DNA from: Asterias rubens
Taxonomy: Eukaryota > Echinodermata > Asteroidea > Forcipulatida > Asteriidae
Direction of reading: 5' to 3'
Length of the DNA stretch: 64,000 bases
NCBI RefSeq assembly: GCF_902459465.1
Contig: NC_047073.1
Coordinates: 8,495,036 to 8,559,035 of the forward strand
The notes beneath the pieces were generated by a model. That model saw only the letters and a list, made by a program, of their open reading frames with translations. It did not search any database and was not told where the DNA came from. The translations under genes and the position numbers were made by a program. Below are positions 12,301 through 24,300 of this stretch, in pieces (the stretch's first letter is position 1; each line of letters begins with the position of its first letter).

Positions 12301-15300
12301 CCCCGGTCTCGTATCCATTGTAAGTTGTCATTTACTGGGTCCATATAATGGAGTTTCTTCACCACAGGATTCACCCTTCTCTGCTGATAGGGTTAGGTAT
12401 TTTCAAAGTAATTTCCAGTCTTCGATTCATTTTAGGAAATGCATGCATAGTACTATTTTACTTCTTTATTTTGTTTATTTGATCTTGCTTTGTTCTTTTT
12501 CCTCTTTTTTTTACAGACTTCAATCACCAGACAGAAGAAGTACTACCGCGTTATGGAGGTAGGTATACAAAGAAGGATGACAAAAAAATGTGACAGTTGG
12601 CTGTCACCTTAACAATTCTAATGTTTTAAAGGCACTGTACACATTTGGTTTTTGTCAAAGACCAGTATTCTCACTTGGTGTATCCCATCATAAGCATTAA
12701 AAAAAACTGTGAAAATTTGGGCTCATCAATTGGTCATAGAAGTTGCTAGAAATTATGAAAGAAAAAAACACCCTTGTTGGACGAATTTGTGTGCTTTCAG
12801 ATAGGAATAAAAGCAAGTCTTTTAATTTTTTAGTGAGAAATTACCTCTTTCTCAAAAACTGCGTATCTTCAGAGGGAGTCGTTTCCCACTTCCCACAATG
12901 TTTTATACTATCAACAGCTCTCCAATGCTTGTTACCAAGTCAGTTTGAAAGTTGATTATTATTTTTGAGTAATTACCAAACCTGTACCTTCCCTATAAGA
13001 AATAGAAAGAAACAAATGAGCACTGTTGACTGATACCACTAACATTTTGATGCTTAGATAGCACAGTTTGTAGAGCACATGAAGCCAGAGGTTGCAGGTT
13101 CAACTCCTGCTTTAGACAATTTTTCTTTGGTCGACCCCAAATTAGAATCTATTTCCATTATAATGTATTTCTCATATTCACAGAATGGCGTTGCAGGAAA
13201 CTGTGAGTCTGTGTACGACGTCAAAGTCTCTGAGCCTGTCATGAAACCTGTGGACAACAAAGTCCAAGGTAAGTCTTTCTGTCAACTTGTAATTGTATTA
13301 GATTCACATGATTTTTTAACTTTTAAGAATTGCCCACTAGGTGTTTGTCTGAAATATTTCTGTGGAGGATTGGTACTAATATGTGTAGGTAGAGTATGTT
13401 CTTTTGAGAGCTTGTCTAACTTTACATTCTTCTACCGCGTGGTAGATTTTTTAGAATTCGGGAGACCTCTAAGTTCTGACAAGAACTGTCCTGCTTTTTA
13501 ACTACTACCTGGGCGGAAGGTAGAAAATTGGCCGCGACTACTTTTTTACCTTAAGCTGATCAGGGGACTTCTCGTTATTAGCCTCACTACTGCGGAGTGA
13601 GTTCTTAATTGGTCTCAACGTTTCTAGCTTGCTCTAGTCACCGTCAGAATTGGTCCTGGTAGGAACTTTAGAATCACCAATTTGTTTATTGGAAAACAAA
13701 TAATTAATAATTAATCCATTTTTTTCAGCACTCCGCTATGTCTTGAACATTACCAAGACTCGTGACTTGATGGAGTGCCAAAGACGCAACCAGCGCAATG
13801 AGGTCTCCCTCCTTTCAGGCCGAAAGTGTGAGACATGCTCGGAGACCGAGATGGTTGAGGAGCCAAGACCCCTGGAAGACCAGCCAAAGCAGGGCACGGA
13901 AGACTTCCTGACCTGTCTTAACAAGGTGCTGGATTATTAGTAGACTTCTTACTTCTTTCTGGGCCCAATTTCATAGAGCTGCTTAAAGGATTTGGGTACT
14001 TTTTCAAAATGTCCACAGATTTACATTAAACTTACAAGGTTTGAAGATATTGATAGTGGGAAGCTTCCCTTCCAATATTACTTACTGAGGTGCTGTAGTT
14101 TTTGAGAAATGAATACAACAATGTCATGAAAAAACGTTTGTACATGCTTACAATAATTTTCATGACATTGTTTTACTCATTTCCCAAAAACTACAGTACC
14201 TCAGCACGTAATATTTTCAGGGAAGCTTTCTACTATCATTATCTTCAAACTGTGTAAGTTAAGTGTAAATCTGTGGACATTCCGTTTGTTTGACCTACAA
14301 AAAGTACATACACCCTTTAAGCAGGAATAATTGCTTTACAAATTGTCTGCTAAGCAGAAATGGGCAGTTAGATACCAGTCACAAATTGTACATGTGGCAT
14401 GGAGGTTTGGTCTGACTTATGACAACTCATTTTGTTTTTAAGCAGATGTCTACTTGAACTCAAGTTACATACAAATTGTAAAGTAATGGTTTGCAAATTA
14501 TATCAATGAAATAATACTATTTTAACGAACAGATTAAATAGATTTCCAAGTTTTACTGAATTGCCGTTCATGTTTAGATATTTTCAAGATGGATTCTGTT
14601 CAAAATGTAACAATGGATTGTTCTGGCAGCAGTGTAGAGGTGGCTTAAACATTGACGGATTCAATCTTGCATTGTGTTCTTCTTTTTAATCAAGATTTTT
14701 GTCATGACTTTTTTGTTGTTCAGGTTCGTTACGGTATCAGCTTGAAGGACCATGACAAGTTCCTGATTGATACCGTGGTTGTTGAGGGAAAACACGTCTT
14801 CATGCCCTTTGGTGAGAAGGGAGGAAAGGCAGTCACCTTTGTCAAGTGAGTCAATTTACTTCTTCGCCTCTCTTCAAATTCTTCAAAGATCCCATACATA
14901 TCCTACAGGCCTTGAGTTTCATCTTTGAAAGGGCAAGGCCATTTCATTTTCTTTTTGTAAAGGGCACCTACATTGTAAAATCTTCTAGTCAATTGAAATT
15001 TTTGAAGGGGGGGCCAAGACCAGGAGCAACAGAGGCCATAGCCTCCGTGGCATGCATGTAATTCCTGGCCTAGTCCTATCAAAACAATGTTTGCTAAACA
15101 ATTTTCTGCTATAGTAAAAATGTTCAGGAAACCAGTCATAAATGGTATTTGGGAAATTTTTGGGCTGGCAACTAAGCAAAACTGTTTTGTGCTTATCAAG
15201 TTTTTGCACTTATTTAGCAGCTCTATGAAGTAGGGCAAAGGACCATACCATTGCAGCTTGCACACTTTTTGCTAAGGGGTTAAAATTGCTCTCAAAAACA

Positions 15301-18300
15301 AGGGCCGGTGTATTAATTTCTGATATGAATCTGAATATGTTTCAGTCAGCAAAGCATCTTAGTAGAAACATCACACAAGTTTTTTGTTGAAAAGACAATG
15401 ACAAAATTTCAATTTAAAACTGAAAAACCCAATCCACATGCAAAGTATTTGGTCCGGGTATCGCACGGGGGTCCACAGTGGTGAAAAGCAGGGACAGAAC
15501 ACTGAGCCAACCTGATTGCTCAGGGGTGGATTTCAGAAAGAGTCGAGACTAGTCTTGTCTCAAGTTAGGACGAGTTACTCATCCTAAGTTCGTCTTAACT
15601 CAGGACTAGCCTTAAGTATTGGATAACTCCTAGGACTAGTCCTAAGTTAGGACTAACTTTGTGAAATTGTCCCTAGGAAAATAAGCCATAATGGGATAAT
15701 TCAAAATCATAAAGATGTAAAAATTTGATTTATTTAGTCATAATCCAAGATCTTTATCGACCCATGCAGCCAAACCTTTGTCTTGAAGAGCAACAAAGAG
15801 ATCTCTGATGAGGACGTGATCCCTGAGGTCCAGAACCCCAAGCAGATGCCGGAGGACCTGTCCTTTATCTTCCAGAAGAAGTCTAGCCACGACCACGACA
15901 CAGAAGAGGAAAGCCAACTGACCGAAGAGGATGCTCCCCACATGTTTGACATCCGTAGATCGGTAAATCTAATCTTTATTCCGCTGGGATCCGTTTAAGA
16001 ATGAGATTAAAGTCGTTTGTCGTTTTGTTTCTCCCGGCTTCAGAATTTCCTGGTGGGGATTTTCCTCTACCTTCAAAGATGTAAACTTAAAAAGTATCGA
16101 GTGACAAAGGCCTATGGATTATTTTTTGTCCGAAACCTTAGTTTGCTTTGTAATGATGTAGAATTTATTTGGAGTTCATACTTCCTGCGAATGCGATTGC
16201 GATACGAATGTTGACGTCACAAATTCGCAACGAAATACGCACTGAGTTGAGTTGTGCTCAACTCTCTTGCGAATATCACAGCGAAAGAGGAGTTGTGACA
16301 TCAAATTCACATCAAATTCACATCGCATTTGCAAGAAGTATCAACCGACACCTTAAGCTTTGTTGGGATTGGAACCCACGACCTTTGCCATGCTAGTGCA
16401 GATGTCCAACCACTATACCACCTAGTTAACCAAGTGGCTAGAGGCTATATTTTAACAGCAGGCATCACAAGGATTTAACATTTATTAAAGCCATTACACA
16501 CTTTCGGCACAGAAAAAAAAAAAAATCACAGATTTACAAATAACCTACAGGGTTTACAGAAGGTAATGGTGAAAGACTTCTTTTGAAATATTATCCCATG
16601 AAATGCTTTACTTTACGAGAAATTATTAAAACAATTATCAATTCTCGTTGTCGAGAATGACGGATCTATTTTAAACACATGTCATGACACGGCAAACGTG
16701 CGGAAACAAGGGTGGGTTTTCCCCGTTATTTTCTCCCGACTCCAATGACCGATTGAGCCTTAATTTTCACAGGTTTGTTATTTTTGTATAAGTTGTGATA
16801 CACGAAGTGTGGGCCTTTGGACAATACTGTTTACCGAAAGTGTCCAATGGCTTTAATGAAGCGTAATGTTTAGGGTTTTTTGTTTTTCATTATGTTGCAG
16901 TATTTACCCTCTGTAGTCTTTACCCACTTTTAAAGAATTGTTCTTCTTTGTGCAAATAATCGCAACCTGTGATATAATATTTTTAGGTGACCTACCAAAT
17001 TGAAAAGATCATCGCTGGAATCCAACAAGACAAGATTACCGAGGAAGCTCCTCTCAACTTCATCTACATGGTCAAATCACTCAAGAGACTCAGCCCCATT
17101 GAGCTTCAGAATGTCTTTGACAGGCTCGGCAAGAAACTCGCTGACGATGATGAGCCAACGAAGGTTAATAAGTAGGTCCAACATTCAATTCAATTCAAAT
17201 ACACATTTATTTCCATACTTCCTTGACAAATATTGACAAGTACATATGAAGTAAAGTAACAAAAATTTAGTAACAGTAAACAGGATAAATGTAACAAAGT
17301 ATGGGGCTGTTTTGATAAGCAGAACCTTTTAAAAAAAGACAGACAACCAAAGAAACAAAACATACAGACAGACATGCAAACAAAAGGACAGACAAACATA
17401 AGACATCGACTCTCTCAATGGGGGAAAATAGTTTAAGTCAGAGTTTAAGACTATGGAGTGTAGATTCTTGACTACAATGTATTTGGTCGTACATTCTATC
17501 ACCGAGTCTGCACTTTCTCTTCCATTCTCCTTAACTTAATATATGAATATTCAAATGTGAATGGATTCTCTTCTTATAGAATGGAACTGAAATTGGTTGC
17601 CTGTAAATTGTCTCGTGTGACACAACCCTTAGATGACTCTGTTTTGTTTTGAAGTAAATCCTTTTTCCTTATTTTGGTGTCTGCAGGCAGATTGTGCTCG
17701 ACGCCATCCTGCAGGTGGAGAATGATAAAGCTGTTGAGATATTGACCGATGAGATCGAAGAGCGTCATATCATTAAGGAAGAGGCAAGCCAAGTCTTGAG
17801 CACCCTGGCTCTCATCAACAAACCCACAGAGAAGATGCTCGACAAAGTCTTGGTAAGTCCGTTGGATTGGGGTCTTTTTTTTTTTTCAATGTAGCCTATT
17901 TCTAGGCAAAATTATAAATTAATAACAATAGATAGTAATAATAATAATTATAATAATTAACATCATACAAATAATAAAGCAATTTGTAAAGCGTGTAGTG
18001 CAGAGACTTAAAACAGTGTAAAGAACTAGCCTGAAAAGAACTGGTGGTTAACAACTCAGCATTTCTCCTGAAGACGATCAGAGCTGAGTGATCGTAACGT
18101 CGTTTACCACCGATTCTTTTCAGAATCAACACTACTCAAAAGAGATATGTACATGGTGTTACCATGTTATATTTCCGCCATGCAAAGATTCAAATCCTAC
18201 TAACAGTTCCACCTTTTTTTCTATCTGTAGCGACTGTGCAGAGGTCGTACACTTGATGATGCTAAAGACATCAAGACGACCTGCTGGTTGACCTTTGGGT

Positions 18301-21300
18301 CATTGGTTCACAAAGCATGCAAGGTCAACAAGATCTGCACCCAGGACAAGCTCAATGAGTACTCATTGGTAAGTGAAACCTGGGGATAGAGTTGAGACTA
18401 GTCTTATCTCGAGTAAGAACAAGTTTTAAAAGCCCAGTTCATACTTCCTGCGAATGGGAATGCGATTCGAATTTGACATCTCAACTCTGTTTTCCACGCG
18501 ATATTCGCAAGAGAGTTGAGCACAACTCAACCCCTGCGAATTATTCGTTGCGAATACGTGACGTCAACATACGTATCGCATTTGCAGGAAGTATGAACTG
18601 GGCTTTACTTGTCCTAACTTAGGACTAGCCTTAAGTTTTGAATAACTACTAAAAATTTCTAGGACTAGTCCTAAGTTAGGATGTTCTTTGTGAAATGGAC
18701 CAGTTGATTGATTGAATTTATTCAGATAAAAATACAGCATGAACATGGCAAAAATATAGAACAACGAGAAGTTTAACAATGGAATGCAATAAACCAACAG
18801 AGGACTTATAAACCACAAGCAAATAGATGAGTCATGGAAAACAAGGCAAGAGAAGGCGAAAAAGTAAATGAATAAATTAAGTAGGAAATTAACATCTTAA
18901 AATATTTTAAAAACAAAAAACGCCTTTTGTGGACTTCAAAGTCCGTGATGTTTGGCACAGTGACCTTCTTTTTAGTCACAAGTGAATGTTCATGTTGAAT
19001 TCTTGTAGACTTTTTCATGTTATCACTTGCAGGGCCCAATTGCATATAAACAATATTGTTCAACACTTCTCCACTTAGCAGAAATGAGCAGGATACCAGT
19101 TACAAATTGTTGGCTGGTAACCCTGTTCTGTTAAGCATAATTTTGTTGTGCTTAGCTACTTTTTGTGCTTAAGCGATTCTATGAAACTGGGCCAAGGATA
19201 GTTGTTGATACACCTTGAGTTCTCTAGGAGCAAGTTCGAGTGCGCACATTTAGTCCACCAGTGGTCGACCACAGACTAGCAACTCACATGCGCAGTGATG
19301 CACTCACTCGAACGATTCATTTGGAAGTCGAGTCAACCTTTCCGTCTTTTCGCGTTAGTGTCACTGGTTAGAATGGAACATGCTGTTGGGACCAGTGAAG
19401 AAACCATGGGCTGGTTCCAAATGGTCGACCACAGTAGTCAACCAACGGTCAACCAGCCTGGGTTCGAGTGCAAATGGTCAACCTTTAGTTAACCATTGTG
19501 CACACTCGACCATGCTCTAGAATGCAGGGTTCGAATCCCACTCGAGTAGCCTGTGGCTGTGTAGTATTACCAAAATACCAACATTTAACTTAAGTAGATG
19601 GAAATTTGAATCGAGGGATAAAGAATAGTAATTTTGGTTTTACCCATATATACCGATATGTGTTAGCACTGTATACTCTGTACTTTCCTGAGCTCTGTGA
19701 CAACAAACATCACAGTCATATTACTTGGGTGGGATTCGAGCCCATGACCTTTGCAATTCTAGAGCAGTGTCTTACCAACTAGACCACCGAGATTGCGCGG
19801 TAGCTAGATGCAGTTCGAATCCTATATTTTAGCAGCAGGTACCGCAAGGTTTTGATAGATTGAAATTTGCATGGGGGATGAAGGATATTAACTTTGGTTT
19901 GACCCTACGTTAACTTAGGATATCATCATTTTCTTATTCAGCGTCTCCTTAAAGGAATCGATGAGAATAGCCCCAATGATGAGAAACGCTTCTTCCTGAA
20001 GGCCATCGGTAACGCTGGTCTTGTCCTCAAGAAGACCCCAGAGTCTCAGACAGATTCCATCGATAGAATCAGCGAGCTGATCAAGCATGAAGTGGCTGAC
20101 ATTGATCTCAGAGTCCAGGCTATCTACTCACTGCGCCGTGTCTGCAAGGAACATACACATAGGGTGAGCAATCTATTCAATTTAGTCAGGTTAAAGGCAC
20201 TTGACACCTTTGGTAGTTGTCAAAGAACAGTATTCTCACTGGGTGTATCCCAACATATGCATAAAATAACAAATCTGTAAAAAAAGTTACTCAATTATAG
20301 AACAAGCACTTACACTTGTACTTTAGAAGTGCTTGCTGGCAGATGTTAAACAGTTTTGACGCACACACTGATTCAGGGTTGTCCACAGTTTTAGAAGTAG
20401 CAGTCGAACAGATGTAAGTAGCCAGCTTTTCGAAAGACTAGGCGGGAGGGGCCCTTACTGTTTGGGGTCCGAGGCCTGCCTAAAGGCCGCAGACCTGTTT
20501 TTTGGTTCTAGATGCTATGTGGTGCAAGGGACCAAGTAGCAGGCAAAATCGCCGCCGAAGTTGCCGGCAGCCAACACTTCTGGACAACACTGCGATTCCA
20601 ACACTTATCTTCTTCTTTCTGTCTCACCCCCAGGTGATCTCTCTCCTGATGCCATTCCTTAAAGACGTTGACGAGGATCACGAGATCCGTATTGCATCTT
20701 ATGTGATCATCATGGATTGTGAGCCCAAGCTGGACGATGTCCAGTTCATTGTGACTGACCTTCAGAAGGATAAATCCAAGCAGGTCATCAGCTTCATCTA
20801 CACCCACCTTGATGGACTGGTCAAGAACCCCAAACTGTGCAAGATCGGCATGTGAGTCCAAGAACAGATTTTTTGTGCATGAAATGTTATCATCAAATAG
20901 ATTTACCTTATATACTAATGTTGTTGGTGTTGATTTTTTTAATTCGGGAGACATCTCAATTCTGAAAAGAACTGCCCTGCTTTTTAACTACTACCTGGGC
21001 GAAAGATAGAAAAGTAGCCGGGACTACTACTTCAACTTTTGGTATATCGTTATTAACTTCACTATGGCGGAGTGAGTTCTTAATTGGTCTCAACGTTTTG
21101 ACTTGCTTGCTCGAGTCATTGTCAGAAGAATGACACTACGTTGGCAAAAAAACAATCTATGACCCTAGCTTTAAGACTTGCAGGGTCCATTAAAAATACA
21201 TGGCTTGTATGAATCGAACGACGCTGAAAAAATCTTGATCCTCTACATTTTATGTTTGATAACCACAGGACAGAGGTGGCTAAGAAGGCACTCTTGACCC

Positions 21301-24300
21301 TGAAACCAATTGTCCAAGGCATGCAATACTCCAAGAGGTTCACATGGTCTCTTAATGCAGGTAAGTCTCAGATCAGATCAATCAATCAATCAATTAATTT
21401 GTCAATCGTCAGGCATTTGTGTAGAGCTTCATTATTCTATACATATTTGGTTTGCGGTAACACCATGTGTGTATCTACTTGCAAGGTAGAGTTTGTTTTT
21501 TACAGAATTGTCTCTCTATATTCTACTATCACGGAGTAGATTTATCGGATTGTTCAGGAGACTTCTCAGTTCTGAAAAGAACTGTCCTGCTTTTTATCTA
21601 CTACCTTGGCGGATGGTATAGAAAATAGGCTGGGACTACTACTTTAGCTTATAGGATCTTTGTTAACTGCACTACCGCGGAGTCAGTTCTTGAATTGGTC
21701 TCAACTTTCCTACTACCTTGCTCTAGTCATCGTAATTATTCTAGTTGTCTATTCCAAGGTGCTTTTTTAGTGAGATAAGGTTTGATTCTGAGAGGGTTAA
21801 ATATGGAGCTGACATTTAAACAAACAATTGTTTAATCAGAGGTTTGGGTTTTGTTTTTCTTAGTCCAAGAGAAAGTTGCTCTGACCACCGAGGCGTCCGT
21901 GATCGGTACCCCGACCTCACCTTTCCCAGTCAGCGGTGCTGTCAAACTTGGAGCAACCATCCTCAACAGGCAGATGAACCTGATGGAGGTGGGATTCCAC
22001 GCCAAGTGTCTGCGCGACATTGCTGAGAAGATTCTAGGCGTGGCCAGACCAGCGAGCCCCAAACTGGAGAAACTCCTGAGGAACAACGGACGCCTGTACA
22101 ACGACAAGTCTATCGTCGAGAGAGATTTCGAGCATCTTGATAATGTGGTATGTTTTTACAATATAGCTGTGTTTGACAGAATACTTGAAAAATGATCAAT
22201 TTGATAGAATTTTCAGCCTTCGCTTTTCTACTTATATTCCTTGAATTAGGTGAAGCTTGCGGTAGCACCATGTGAATATCTCTCTTTGAGTAGTGTTGGT
22301 TCTGAAAAGAACTGGTAGATGAAGTACCAACATTACTAAAAAGAGATTTACACATGGTGCTACCGCATACCTCAACTAATTATACTCCCACAATGCAAAG
22401 TTTCAAATCCTACTTATATTCCTGTTTGAAAATATATATGCGCTTTGAAGACTTTGTCCCCTGTCAATTCTTGTTTAATCCTAAGAGCTCACTAATTTTA
22501 TTTTTGTTCTTCTTTTGCGTTTGATGCCTAGCTACCCACAACCAAGGTACACACCAATGTTGACATGGAGAAGGCTTCAGCTTACATGAAGCTGTTTGGC
22601 AATGAGCTAAGGACAATCACCATCGACAAAACCACCGTTTGGGAATGGCTTGAAGGAAGTAAGTACAGTAACTGATAGTTTGAGTTAAAGCCATTATATT
22701 TTATATATAAGTTGGGATACACGAAGTGTGGGCCTTTGGACAATGCTGTTTACCGAAAGTGTCCAATGGCTTTGAGGAATGACTTGAAAGAAGTATATTC
22801 AGTAAGGAAGAAGGGTGATTTGGGAAGGGGCCAAGCAATGACAAAACCATCATTTGGAATGACGTGAAAGAAGTAAGTTTAGTAACTAATGGAATAATTT
22901 GAGTTGAGTAAGGGACAAAACAATCATTTTGACAATAACTTGAAAGAAGTAAGTTCAGCAACGAAAAGCGTTGATTTGGAAAGTAATGAGAAAAAAACAT
23001 CATAAGTTTATGAACTGGTTAAATACTCTGAGTTGAGTCAGTAACAAAACTGCCCTGTGGGAATGACTTGAAAGAAGTAAGGTAAAAAAAGGAAAAAGGG
23101 GTGATTTGGGAAGGGGCATATTGACAAAACCACTGTTTGGGAATGGCTTGAAGGCAACGTTGAGCAACAAGAGAGGCACAAACTTGTGGGGAGATAGCAG
23201 TCATACCTTACAGGTAAGTTGATTGAAGTGAAAGAATTTTACCAGTGAAATAAATGATACCTTAGGGACAAAAAGAAAACGATATGGAAATATTTTATTC
23301 CTGTTAAAAGACAAATTTTCCTAAAGTCCTTAAATTGCTTTGAAGATAGGACTCAGGATAGTTTAGAGCCACAAGTGCATCTCGAACAAAAAGAAGCAAG
23401 TGTTTTTGTTTTTCCCCACTGTAATGATTGTTTCTAATGTCTGTCTGTAAAAGGATCTGAGAAGATGCAAGAGCTTGAGAATAAGATCCTCACCAGCCAA
23501 GTGCCGTACTCCTACCGCAAGATCTTCAGTCTCGGCCGAGGAATGCACGAGATTCCAACACAGGTTGGTCTTCCCCTCAAGATCTCCTTCGACACCGCTG
23601 CCGTCCTGGCCCTGGACATCTCTGGCAAGGCTCGCATGACACCTACCCTGACCGAGGTGCTTAGAACCAAGAATGGAAAGCTGAGCAATATCAGCGTCGC
23701 TGGATCAGTTAAACCAAGGTAAAAGCCCTGTTAATCTACAACCATCATCTCCACTCTTCTGTTATTAGGCCATTGTCTCCTAGTAGATGATACCCATGCC
23801 TACAGCCTTACCCACTGTGAATGGGGTAACTCATTTTCAGCCCAAGATGTAGGTGGCAACAGCCTCTTTTGGGTTGATGCCCAAATATTTTCAGATTTGG
23901 CCCTCGCCTTAGAGTGGCCTCTTGATGATTGTTAGGCAATTTCTCTTTAAAAAACATATAACAATTTCATAAAAGATTGAAGTCTTTTAGAGGCTATACA
24001 GATGGCAGAAGACAAACCCAGGACATTCTTAAATTGAGATCTCAGCAAAGGCATCTTCGTTAGTCTACCTCTTGCTCCTTTTTAGTTGTGCAAAGAAATC
24101 GCTTTTCCAAAATATTTGCAGAGAAATATCATTCTCTGTGTAGGGCCCCAAAATGTGGAATAAGAAACCAATAAGAAATTCCAGCTTACTTACCTCATTC
24201 AAGACACTCATTAAAGACAGTGGACACTATTGGTAATTGTCAAAGACCAGTCTTCTCACTTGGTGTATCTCAACATATGCGTAAAATTTACATCCTGTGA

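Noticed and set aside
13736-13940. Frame ending LNKVLDY with a stop as a terminal exon
   Set aside because: The stop lies just past a GT that keeps phase with exon 9; the gene clearly continues with the expected domains.
16371-16440. Minus-strand tRNA gene
   Set aside because: B box present but no closing acceptor stem; related copies share a non-tRNA body, so a SINE is the better reading.
20508-20954. 148-residue minus-strand frame
   Set aside because: It is the antisense of VTG1 exon 15 and flanks.
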